From: Bog-756 sp963730685
GTDB lineage: Bacteria; Actinomycetota; Acidimicrobiia; Acidimicrobiales; RAAP-2
NCBI GenBank assembly: GCA_963730685.1
Contig: CAVSSP010000004.1
Coordinates: 620,001-684,000, forward strand
Direction: 5' to 3'
Length of the DNA: 64,000 nt
The notes beneath the pieces were generated by a model. That model saw only the letters and a list, made by a program, of their open reading frames with translations, did no database searches and had not been told where the DNA came from. How positions within the stretch are numbered: position 1 is the stretch's first letter; each line of letters starts with the position of its first letter. The position numbers and the translations under genes were made by a program. Below are positions 1 through 8,115 of the stretch, piece by piece.

Positions 1-1
1 G

Positions 2-343
2 CGGCTTCTCGGCGGTGCCGTGGAAGTGGTCATGGAGGACGGAGCCACGAGACATTTCGAGCTCGAAGTTCCCACGTCTACCGGATTCCATTTGGGCACT
101 GGCCTCTATTTCGGGTGGCGCGGTCACCACTACGGTGAATGGCGAGGTGAGTTGCATGTGGACGGAGAGCGTTTGGACGATTGCAGCGAACCCAATTTGG
201 CCCGCGAGCTCCACCAGATCCGTGACACCTTCGTACACGTGCGCGATCTGGATACCGGAGCGGAGGGTTGGGGAAACTGCCAGCCCACCGTCTCAGGCGC
301 TCACCCCCATCTCGGGCTCACCGACGAGGCTTCGTTCTGGTGA
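2..343 (+). CDS. C-terminal fragment of lipocalin-like (DUF7064-type) protein
   Basis: This reading frame is open from the first bases of the window, so only the last ~113 residues are present and the start lies upstream. It ends at TGA 341-343. The fragment is rich in Gly, Trp and Tyr in a beta-strand pattern (FHLGTGLYFGWRGHHYGEW, then VHVRDLDTGAEGWGNCQPT) and ends in a short acidic tail. That pattern recalls the C-terminal half of actinobacterial hydroxyneurosporene-synthase/DUF7064-like lipocalin-fold proteins, which are often found among acyl-CoA and terpenoid catabolism genes. The family call is from memory of the motif style and is tentative; no catalytic residue can be named. The next gene follows after ~200 bases in the same direction. 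Confidence 0.5.
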   Translation, partial: RLLGGAVEVVMEDGATRHFELEVPTSTGFHLGTGLYFGWRGHHYGEWRGELHVDGERLDDCSEPNLARELHQIRDTFVHVRDLDTGAEGWGNCQPTVSGAHPHLGLTDEASFW

Positions 344-539
344 TCGCCGTCCGGATAACTCTTGAATCCATCTGCAAGGAGTCGCCAGTACGTCGGATTC
401 AACCGACCGACAAGATATCGATGACATCCGCTTGTGCCGCCGCCGGAGCCTTTGTTTCGGGCAGCGGAAGCCACCTCTGGCGATTCACGACTGGATTCTT
501 GGCGACGCGGGCCCCGTCGGCGGCGGGAGGAGATGGAAG

Positions 540-1718
540 ATGAATCCGGAGTTACCGTCAGAAGCCGGGCGGGAACTCGACCATCCGGTCGAGATGACTT
601 CCGATCGAATCACCAGATCAACTCGTGATTCTCGTGAGACTGCTGACCGATTTGGGAAATGGCTTGTTGAGACGCTGCCGCCCGGCAGCAACCCGGTCAT
701 CACTGAGGTCTTGCGCCCCGAAAGCACGGGCATGTCGTCGGAGACCCTTCTTGTTTCGACTTCCTGGACTGATAATGACGTTCCTGACATCCACAGGCTG
801 GTCGTACGAATCGAACCTCCCAGCGACGCTCGGCCAGTGTTCACTAGCTATGACTTGGGAAGACAGTTCAAGGTGATGCGGTTGGTACGGGACCACACTG
901 CGGTCCCCGTGCCCGACACTTACTGGTACGAACCTGATCCGGAAGTGCTCGGAGGCCAGTTCTTTGTCATGGACAGAGTCGACGGTCTGGTCCCGCCCGA
1001 CATCCTGCCCTACACCTTCGGCGATAACTGGGTGTTTGACGCAAATGCTGCTCAGCGCATCACATTACAAGGCTCTGTGATTCGATCTATGGCGGGAATC
1101 CACGCGCTCACTCCTGACGAATTCGACCTCAGTTTCCTTCAGCGCGATGCGCCAGGGAGTACCGCACTCGAGCGGAGTCTGGGGCATTGGCGTGCCTATC
1201 ACGACTCTGTCGTTGGCGCCGCACCCTCACCCCTATTGGCGGAGTGCTTCGACTGGCTCGTGGACAATATGCCCACCGACTCGAGCGGTGACGCCCTTTC
1301 CTGGGGGGATGGACGCATCGGCAATATGATGTTCCGGAACCACGAGGTAGTGGCAGTTCTCGACTGGGAGATGGCTGAGATTGCGCCACCAGAAGTCGAC
1401 TTGGGTTGGCTCTGCTACCTCCATCTTTTCTTTCAAGACCTGGCCGTGCAGCTCGGCGCACCAGGGCTTCCGGATATGCTCAGACCGTCCGACGTCCGTC
1501 AGGCATACAGCACGGAATCCGGCCGAAGCCTCGGCGATCTCCGCTGGCACATGACCTACGCCGCAGCTCGACACGCTCTCAATATGAGGCGTGTCGCCGA
1601 ACGAGCCATCTTCTTCGGGGAAGCATCACAACCCGACGATATCGATGACCTGATTATGCACCGAGCCACGTTGAGGGGAATGCTCGATGGTACCTATTGG
1701 TCTGGCATCGTAACCTGA
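540..1718 (+). CDS. Aminoglycoside phosphotransferase-fold (APH) family protein
   Basis: A 392-residue protein of the APH/choline-kinase fold (PF01636). The kinase core motifs are visible: the Brenner loop WGDGRIGN with D257 and N262, and the metal-binding LDWEMA with D275. The N-lobe has VVRIEPP, with Arg where classical kinases have Lys. The WGD form of the loop is typical of actinobacterial APH-like proteins found beside acyl-CoA dehydrogenases, not of true antibiotic kinases. The chosen ATG at 540 has a GGGAGGAG ribosome site ~8 bases upstream; longer readings lack one. The next gene, a BKACE-type enzyme, starts 23 bases downstream, so the two are probably co-transcribed. The phosphoryl acceptor is unknown; a small metabolite or CoA-linked role is inferred, and resistance is unlikely. 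Confidence 0.85.
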   Translation: MNPELPSEAGRELDHPVEMTSDRITRSTRDSRETADRFGKWLVETLPPGSNPVITEVLRPESTGMSSETLLVSTSWTDNDVPDIHRLVVRIEPPSDARPVFTSYDLGRQFKVMRLVRDHTAVPVPDTYWYEPDPEVLGGQFFVMDRVDGLVPPDILPYTFGDNWVFDANAAQRITLQGSVIRSMAGIHALTPDEFDLSFLQRDAPGSTALERSLGHWRAYHDSVVGAAPSPLLAECFDWLVDNMPTDSSGDALSWGDGRIGNMMFRNHEVVAVLDWEMAEIAPPEVDLGWLCYLHLFFQDLAVQLGAPGLPDMLRPSDVRQAYSTESGRSLGDLRWHMTYAAARHALNMRRVAERAIFFGEASQPDDIDDLIMHRATLRGMLDGTYWSGIVT

Positions 1719-1741
1719 CGACTCGGAAAGTGGGAAACCTC

Positions 1742-2587
1742 ATGGAGCAGCCGGTCATCATCGAAGCAGCGATCAACGGGGTCACGTCGAAGGAGCAAAA
1801 CCCACAGGTGCCGCGGCTGTCCGGTGAGATTGCAGAGGACGCGCTCAAGTGCTTCGGAGCCGGGGCCGCTATTGTCCACAATCACGTAGACATCGTGATG
1901 GTGGACGGCGCGACTGCCGCGGCGCACTATTTGGAATGCTGGCGCCCGGTGTGGAAGGTCATCCCCGATGCTCTTCTCTATCCGAGCGTGAACGCCGGGC
2001 CAGTCGAGCAGAGCTTTGCCCATTTTCCTCTATTGGCGGCTGCCGGTTGTCGCATTGGGGTCGTCGATGTTGGGTCGGTCAACCTCGGGGACTTCGTGTA
2101 TGTGAACTCGCGCGCGGATATCGAGTTTCAGCTGACCGTTTGCAGGGAAAGCCAGCTCGCACCCAGCGTGGCAGTCTTTGAGCCCGGCTTCCTCCGAGTG
2201 GCGCTTGGCTTGTGGAGAGCCGGACGCTTTCCTGAAGGAACGATGATCAAGCTGTACTTCGGGGGCGATAAGGGTTATCTCGGCGGCGTGTTCGGTCTGC
2301 CGCCTACCAAGCCGGCGTTCGAGGCATACATGGCTATGCTGGAGGGCTGCCCACTCCCATGGTCGGCAGCCGTCGTAGGCGGCGACATTATAGATAGTGG
2401 CGTAGCCCGGATGGCTATCGAACGGGGCGGTCACCTCCACGTTGGTCTCGAAGACTGGGCCGGCCCGGGCCATCCGGACAATGAGGAACTGGTGATGGCG
2501 GCGGCGACTGTCTGCGCGGATCTTGGTCGAGCAGTCGCAACCCGTGCAGACGCAGCCGAGATCCTTGGTTTGGTGGATCCCTCCTAG
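1742..2587 (+). CDS. Beta-keto acid cleavage enzyme (BKACE, DUF849)
   Basis: A 281-residue member of the BKACE/Kce family. These Zn-dependent TIM-barrel enzymes condense a beta-keto acid with acetyl-CoA to give acetoacetate and a new acyl-CoA. The barrel start (VIIEAAINGVTS), the Zn ligands H46 and H48 in IVHNHV, and the late motif GGHLHVGLEDW with E237 all fit. The family founder also has its Zn ligands at positions 46 and 48, which supports the ATG at 1742 over upstream starts. The gene follows the APH-like gene by 23 bases. Substrate specificity in this family varies widely, so the keto acid cannot be named. Neighbouring CoA genes suggest it removes a terminal acetyl unit without a thiolase. 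Confidence 0.88.
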   Translation: MEQPVIIEAAINGVTSKEQNPQVPRLSGEIAEDALKCFGAGAAIVHNHVDIVMVDGATAAAHYLECWRPVWKVIPDALLYPSVNAGPVEQSFAHFPLLAAAGCRIGVVDVGSVNLGDFVYVNSRADIEFQLTVCRESQLAPSVAVFEPGFLRVALGLWRAGRFPEGTMIKLYFGGDKGYLGGVFGLPPTKPAFEAYMAMLEGCPLPWSAAVVGGDIIDSGVARMAIERGGHLHVGLEDWAGPGHPDNEELVMAAATVCADLGRAVATRADAAEILGLVDPS

Positions 2588-2923
2588 CGAGACACAGCTG
2601 GCGGTCGCGCTCGATCTCCGATCGGCACGCTCGGTTGAAAGAATAGCGTTCTACAACGGCAAAAGGGCTATATGCTCTGTGTCACAGTGCAGAGACGTCG
2701 TGCTTCCGAAAGATCGTCACAGACCGAGATCATGACGGAGCTGCGTATGGCGACGAAAAAGGGGGCCCACCATGTATTCGGCAGGAGTGCGAAGTGTGTC
2801 CTACGACCTGTCCATGGCGTTGAGTCAAGCGGACCAGGACAGTAGCGACCGAGAGAGTTCCGCGTGCTATTCACCTAGGAAATCGTCGATGGTCGGCGGC
2901 CGTCTTGATGGCGTTGCACCACG
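2588..2923. other. Intergenic region with small palindrome
   Basis: 336 bases without a convincing gene. It holds an 11-base palindrome CTGTG-T-CACAG at 2677-2687, a possible operator, but no well spaced -35/-10 pair was recognised. Short open frames here show no family-like sequence. Confidence 0.35.
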
Positions 2924-4012
2924 ATGAGCCCACCGCTGAGGATTGCGCAATGGGGAACTGGAAATACGGGGGCGAAAGCCCTTGAGTTCGTTCTCACAGA
3001 TCCCGCGTTTGAGTTGGTGGCTTTGCACGTGTCCCGAGCCGACAATGCAGGGCGTGATGCCGGGGAACTCGTCGGCATGGGCGAGTCAGGAATCAAAGCC
3101 ACCCTTGACGATCAGGAGATCCTTCAGGCCGAGGCTGACTGTGTCATCTACATGGCTGCGGAGCCAAACTCGAATCCTGCAGTCGAAGATTCGGAGGCCT
3201 GGCAGAGCGTTGACATGATCTGTCGGCTTCTGGCGAGTGGCAAGAATGTGATTTCGACGGGGATATCCGGATTGATCCATCCTCGAGTATTCGGCGCGCC
3301 GGTGTTCAAGAGGCTCGATGCAGCTGCATCCCAGGGGAAGTCGACATTCTTTGGAACAGGAATTGAGCCGGGATTCATGTGCGATGCCTTCGCTCTCTCC
3401 TTGACAAGCGTCTCCCGCAACCTGCGAACCGTGCGAACGCAGGAGATTCTGAGTTATGCCAGCTATAATCAACCGCGATATCACATCTCCAATGGTGGCA
3501 TGTGGGGAGCCCCCTGTGATCATTCGCTAGAGCCTCTGTTTGCAGCGGGGATCTTGGACGCCGGAATGGCGGCGCCCGTCGAACTGCTCGCGAATGCGCT
3601 GTCACTAGAGCTCGACGAAGTAGTGGCGACAGTGGAGTTTGCAGAGGCACCTGAAGAGTTCGAATTGTCGATGGGTCACATCGGTCGCGGTTCGCTCGCC
3701 GGCTATCGGTTCGAGGTTCTGGGCATGGTCGACGATCATCCCGCGATTGGAGTAGAGCACATTACGAGGATTCACAAGGAGGCTGGTCCTGACTGGCCAA
3801 CGCTTGAGCCCGGCGGCTTTCGGATTGTCGTCGAAGGCTCTCCTTCCTATCGTGTCGAGGTCGTCATCGACGAACCTGATGCCAGCACAGGAGCCTGCAC
3901 GGGCACCGCGGCGCGGGCAGTGAATGCCATTCCGGTCGTCTGTGCGGCTCCCCCTGGCGTGTGCTCGTTCCTCGACCTTCCATCGATCACTGGTATCTGG
4001 AAGGGACTCTGA
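2924..4012 (+). CDS. DapB-like NAD(P)-dependent dehydrogenase
   Basis: A 362-residue protein of the dihydrodipicolinate reductase-like family common in mycobacteria and related to 2,4-diaminopentanoate dehydrogenase. The N-terminus has a Rossmann nucleotide site, QWGTGNTG, directly after the start. The middle carries CVIYMAAEP and SGKNVISTGISG, and the C-terminus ends in NAIPVVCAAPPGVCSFLDLP, a typical end for this family. It is longer than true DapB (~245-270 residues), so lysine biosynthesis is unlikely; oxidation or reduction of an amino or keto intermediate is more plausible. The ATG at 2924 sits just before the Rossmann strand, although its ribosome site is weak. It is followed by a TetR-type gene on the same strand. 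Confidence 0.8.
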   Translation: MSPPLRIAQWGTGNTGAKALEFVLTDPAFELVALHVSRADNAGRDAGELVGMGESGIKATLDDQEILQAEADCVIYMAAEPNSNPAVEDSEAWQSVDMICRLLASGKNVISTGISGLIHPRVFGAPVFKRLDAAASQGKSTFFGTGIEPGFMCDAFALSLTSVSRNLRTVRTQEILSYASYNQPRYHISNGGMWGAPCDHSLEPLFAAGILDAGMAAPVELLANALSLELDEVVATVEFAEAPEEFELSMGHIGRGSLAGYRFEVLGMVDDHPAIGVEHITRIHKEAGPDWPTLEPGGFRIVVEGSPSYRVEVVIDEPDASTGACTGTAARAVNAIPVVCAAPPGVCSFLDLPSITGIWKGL

Positions 4013-4175
4013 TCCGAGAGGTCAGAATCGCGGTCGAGGTTGCGACTCCTAGTCCAGCGGAGGGGGAGGCCGCGCCTTCCACACCCAACATCTGGGGTGG
4101 GCTCGGCTGGGCGAACACGCCGAGGACCTCAGGAGTGCCATTGGACGTTAAACTCCTGTCGTCGCCAATTCAGAT

Positions 4176-4790
4176 CTGCCATCCAAGGATTCGACTGGGG
4201 TTCGGGGTCGGCCGCCCTCCCTGAGCCAAGGTGAAATCGTCGCTGGAGCACTTCGCCTCATTCATGAGGTGGGGTTGACCAAGCTGTCGATGCGTGCCTT
4301 GGCGAGGGAACTGAACACGCCTCCCATGACGATCTATAACTACGTTCCGAGCAAGCAGGCTCTCCACACGCTCGTTATCGATCACATTCTTTGCGAGATT
4401 CGAATACCCGGACCCGACGAAGGAACGTGGGATCGGCGTCTGCGCAGCTTGCTGAGCGATGCTCGACGGGTGTTCGCTGACCACCCAGGGGTATTGGCAC
4501 AGTTGAATGACGCAGGGTCTGCCGAAAGCACACGTCTCGCTCAGGGGGTGCTCGCCATTCTTGCCGATGGCGGCTTCGGACCGAAAGCCTCTGTTCTTTG
4601 TTTCGCCACGCTATTCACGTTCATGACGGGTCAGATTGACTTGGACGGCATGTCTGCAGCAATTGTCAGCCGTACCCCCACGGCGACGCTTGAAAGTGTC
4701 ACAAAGTCCGCCCAATTCTCGCGCACGGAGCTCTTTGAGTTCGGATTTGATGCCATCATCGAAGGTCTCAGACTGAAGCTGCTGCAATAG
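4176..4790 (+). CDS. TetR-family transcriptional regulator without a canonical full-length start
   Basis: TetR-type repressor. The recognition region reads VGLTKLSMRALARELNTPPMTIYNYV, and the ligand-binding part follows to the end, ~200 residues in all. The first DNA-binding helix (SLSQGEIVAGALRLI) is encoded upstream of the first ordinary in-frame start, GTG 4269; starting there would remove helix 1. The frame is open back to a TAA at 4149-4151 and contains no ATG, GTG or TTG before 4269. CTG 4176 gives a normal 204-residue TetR beginning ten residues before RPPSLSQ, and was chosen for that reason, but no ribosome site precedes it. Alternatives are a lost start codon or an upstream sequencing error. 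It may control the dehydrogenase gene before it. Confidence 0.65.
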   Translation: MPSKDSTGVRGRPPSLSQGEIVAGALRLIHEVGLTKLSMRALARELNTPPMTIYNYVPSKQALHTLVIDHILCEIRIPGPDEGTWDRRLRSLLSDARRVFADHPGVLAQLNDAGSAESTRLAQGVLAILADGGFGPKASVLCFATLFTFMTGQIDLDGMSAAIVSRTPTATLESVTKSAQFSRTELFEFGFDAIIEGLRLKLLQ

Positions 4791-4869
4791 GCGACGGCAC
4801 CAGGATGGTCGGCCATTCTCATTCGATTCCGCAGCGCCTGGATCGGCTCCAGCGTTTGTGTAGATTTGA

Positions 4870-7701
4870 TCAACTTCCGCGGAGCGCTTCGGGAAACTTT
4901 GCTGGGGATGCGGCAAGGAACTTCTCTATCGCCTCCGACTCGAGAGGTCGCGCCATCAAGAACCCCTGACCGCTGTCGCACGCGAGGTCTTTGAGTTGTG
5001 CATACTGATGACTGTGTTCGATTCCTTCTGCCAGCGTCTCCATTCCGAGGGCCTTTCCGAGTTGGATCAGGGTCCGGACCAAGGCATTTGATTGAGCAGT
5101 CTCGCCCATCGCCGAAATGAATGACCGGTCGATCTTGATCGTATCGACGGGGAATTGCTGGAGATATGAGAGTGACGAATAGCCAGTTCCGAAATCGTCG
5201 ATCGCGAGTCGGATGCCGATGGCCTTGAGGGCGGCCAGTGTCGGTTTGACCGCATCGACATTTCGCATGATCGTTGATTCGGTGATCTCTAGCATCAGAA
5301 ATGCTGGGTCGAATCCTGTCTCCGAGAGGATGCGTTCCACATCTCTGGTGAAGTGGTCACTCTCCAGCTGGCGGGCGGACACATTGACTGACACCGCTAA
5401 CCGATAGCCCGCGATATGCCAGATGACTCCTTGCCGGCAGGCCTCGGCAAGAACCCAACAGCCGACATCGTCCATCATGTCCGAGCCTTCTAGTATCGGA
5501 ATGAATGTGTCCGGTGGCAAGACACCACGCTCGGGATGTCGCCAGCGTAGGAGTGCCTCGACGCCGATCGTACGGCCGCTGCGAAGGTCGAAGATGGGCT
5601 GATAGACCAAGAAGTACTGCTGGGATGCAAGAGCATCCCTCAAATCCATGTTCAGAACCAGTCGGTCCTGAATGGCAGTATGCATTGCTGGCTCGAAGAT
5701 AACGTAGCGATTCTTGCCGCCTCGCTTCGCCTCATAGAGTGCGGTGTCGGCATCCTGCAGTAGATCGTTAGCTGATGCGCGACTGCCAACGGCGATACCA
5801 ATGCTTGCAGTCAAGTTCAGCGAGCTGAATTCGGTTCCTTCAATCGTGAAGGGCTCGCGGAGCACCTCAAGAACCCTCTCCGCGACCAGTTCGGGGCCCA
5901 CGTCCATGTTCGACCCGTCGACGAGGATGACGAACTCGTCGCCTCCCAAGCGGCCGATGCTGTCGCTCTCTCGCATTGTGGCAGCAAGGCGCGCGGTGAC
6001 CGCTCGAAGAAGCCGATCGCCTGCGCCATGACCAAGCCTGTCATTCACATCTTTGAAGCCGTCTAGGTCGATGAAGAGTGCCGCAACGGGGAGATACGAA
6101 CGTCGTGCCCTCGCCAGCATCTGCTCGGCCCGATCTAGAATCAAAGACCGGTTGGGCAAGCCGGTGAGCGGATCGTGCAGCGCCTGATAGCGGATCTGGT
6201 CGAGGAGATTTGCGTTGCTGATAGCGATCGAAGCCTGCGCCGCCAGTCCCTTCAGCCTTTCCGAGAGCCGAGGCGTGATCGTGAGACGTTCGGGCCGGTC
6301 AGTGACGCCGACGACCACATACCCGATCACCACCCCGCCCGATGTGATGGGAGCGGAAACGGATGCAATTGTTCCTACCTCAGACACTGAACTACTGACG
6401 AGGCCGTCGGCCGAAATCCAATCTGCCGTCCGAACCCCGTCTTCGATCAGCGTTGATCGGAGTAGTTCTTCAGCCTCGACGGGATAACCATGGGAACCCA
6501 CGAGACGCTGTCCCGCATCGCTTCCCTCGGCTGGGTCGGGCTCAGACAGGAACACCCCGACGCGATCACAGTCGATGAGCATCGGAACTGCCTCGGCGAT
6601 CCTGTCAGCCATTTCTTCGGTGCTCACGAGTTCGGCGAGCGCCTCCGACAACGCAAGGAGGGTCTGGGCGGTAGCAGCCTGGTGGCGTGCCTCCTCCCTG
6701 GCATCAACGGAATCAAGGGCTGCGGCTGCCAAACCCCCGTAGGTCTCTAGCGTCGAACGCGATTGGGATGTGAAGACGCCGCCCCGCTCGTCAATGGCGA
6801 GTACGCCATATCGACGACGAGCGGACGCGACTTCTATTGCGATGCCTTGCGCGGTATCGATCCCGCGCTCAAACAGCGCACCAGCCATCAAATCGGCGCT
6901 GACAGCCGACATGCCTTCGGCATAGACCCGCCGGTGGAATTCGTTGTAGGCGTCGACAACGAGGATCGCGCCGGCTGCGCCCACTGCCGACATCGAAGAG
7001 CGGACAATACCTTGCAAGATGTCTTCATACCGTTCGTTCGAGGCCAGATCGGTGACCATCGACTGCAGCTGCTCGAGTCGGGCATTGAGGAGGTGGATTT
7101 GAACGATGAGATCTTCGACGCGGGGCTGCTCGGCATCGGAACTGTTCGGCTCCCATCGAAGCCGGAAGACACAAGCATCGTCGCCCTTGCATTGACATTG
7201 CTCCTCGTGGACTTCTGCGTGCCGTAGACCGAAGTACAAGGGGATGACTCGATACTGAGAAGCGACGAAGTTGCAAAACTCTGGATACGGATCGGACCCG
7301 TCAACAAACCACTCGCGTATAATCCACTCGCACTCCTGAATCTCTTCGAGCTCGTACCTGCGAGCAGGCAGCAAGGCGTTGGTGTCCGTACCGCTCAAGA
7401 GGACTCCCCTGGGAGATCCACAGGAGCGAATGGCGTCCGCGAAGTCGAGGTTGATCGCCTGAGCCGGGTCTTCATCAAACAGCACACCAGGCCCACCCGA
7501 CTGTACGGCTGCTTTGAGAAGTGCCCGAAACTGTGAGTAGGAGCTCCAAGAGGATCCGTTGGTCAACTGCTTGAGGGTCCGGGTTTCGCCGGCCGTACGG
7601 AGCACCCGTCTGACGCCGCCCTCGGAGAGCGCGTTGATGAGCCGCGTCATCAGCACCTTCACGTAGATTCCGGAGACATCCTGATTCGCGTCCGCCGTCA
7701 T
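4870..7701 (-). CDS. Bifunctional c-di-GMP signalling protein (V4R/GAF/GGDEF/EAL)
   Basis: A 943-residue cytosolic sensor with both c-di-GMP synthase and phosphodiesterase domains. An N-terminal V4R-like domain (~1-185) ends in a Cys cluster, QCQCKGDDAC (C169, C171, C177), suited to metal or redox sensing. One or two GAF-like regions follow (~200-500). The GGDEF motif at 586-590 is intact and has the product-inhibition site RESD five residues before it. The EAL domain keeps EAL at 715-717 and DDFGTGYSS. Both activities are therefore possible. No membrane segment is seen. ATG 7701 was chosen because the upstream extension looks non-coding, though its ribosome site is weak. It is divergent from a second GGDEF gene at 8116 with a very similar GGDEF domain. 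Confidence 0.9.
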   Translation of the reverse strand: MTADANQDVSGIYVKVLMTRLINALSEGGVRRVLRTAGETRTLKQLTNGSSWSSYSQFRALLKAAVQSGGPGVLFDEDPAQAINLDFADAIRSCGSPRGVLLSGTDTNALLPARRYELEEIQECEWIIREWFVDGSDPYPEFCNFVASQYRVIPLYFGLRHAEVHEEQCQCKGDDACVFRLRWEPNSSDAEQPRVEDLIVQIHLLNARLEQLQSMVTDLASNERYEDILQGIVRSSMSAVGAAGAILVVDAYNEFHRRVYAEGMSAVSADLMAGALFERGIDTAQGIAIEVASARRRYGVLAIDERGGVFTSQSRSTLETYGGLAAAALDSVDAREEARHQAATAQTLLALSEALAELVSTEEMADRIAEAVPMLIDCDRVGVFLSEPDPAEGSDAGQRLVGSHGYPVEAEELLRSTLIEDGVRTADWISADGLVSSSVSEVGTIASVSAPITSGGVVIGYVVVGVTDRPERLTITPRLSERLKGLAAQASIAISNANLLDQIRYQALHDPLTGLPNRSLILDRAEQMLARARRSYLPVAALFIDLDGFKDVNDRLGHGAGDRLLRAVTARLAATMRESDSIGRLGGDEFVILVDGSNMDVGPELVAERVLEVLREPFTIEGTEFSSLNLTASIGIAVGSRASANDLLQDADTALYEAKRGGKNRYVIFEPAMHTAIQDRLVLNMDLRDALASQQYFLVYQPIFDLRSGRTIGVEALLRWRHPERGVLPPDTFIPILEGSDMMDDVGCWVLAEACRQGVIWHIAGYRLAVSVNVSARQLESDHFTRDVERILSETGFDPAFLMLEITESTIMRNVDAVKPTLAALKAIGIRLAIDDFGTGYSSLSYLQQFPVDTIKIDRSFISAMGETAQSNALVRTLIQLGKALGMETLAEGIEHSHQYAQLKDLACDSGQGFLMARPLESEAIEKFLAASPAKFPEALRGS

Positions 7702-8115
7702 ACCAATGTGATCGACGCGATGGGGGACCCTCTTAAGGGTGGATTGCGTTTTGCGACATGCCAAGGTTGCGTGACAGAAAACTATCGTATGCAAACTTCG
7801 AATACCCACGTTGTCGGCGATGCTTCTCTTGAACACCGACGCCGAGGCGCAGGTCCGCTAGCAGGTCAAATGTGGAAGATCTCCTTCAGTGACGGCCCGG
7901 TTCGGTCGATAACAGCAGGGTAATGCTCGGGTCTCCAAGGTCCCCGAACCGGAACCCATACCAGGACTACGTTTTTCGGCACAGGTGGCCAGTTCTCCGG
8001 GCATTCCCCAGGGAGCCAGATGGCCAGTTATACAGTCACATTGTTCTACAATCTGAACGCACGGCGGCGCGAGATCGCTCGCCCTCAGCGTCCTGCAGCT
8101 CAGGGGCAATAGCCA
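7702..8115. promoter_or_regulatory. Divergent intergenic region between two c-di-GMP genes
   Basis: About 414 bases separate the two divergent GGDEF genes and must hold promoters for both. A perfect 13-base inverted repeat, ATTGT-TCT-ACAAT, lies at 8040-8052, 64 bases before the GTG of the rightward gene, and is a candidate operator. No clear sigma-70-like pair was assigned. Confidence 0.35.

Noticed and set aside
540..1718. Antibiotic resistance kinase
   Set aside because: The WGD loop, Arg in place of the N-lobe Lys and metabolic neighbours fit the catabolic APH-like group better.
6763..7227. A 154-codon rightward open frame inside the GGDEF-EAL gene
   Set aside because: It is antisense to a well conserved GAF-region coding sequence and has no family features.
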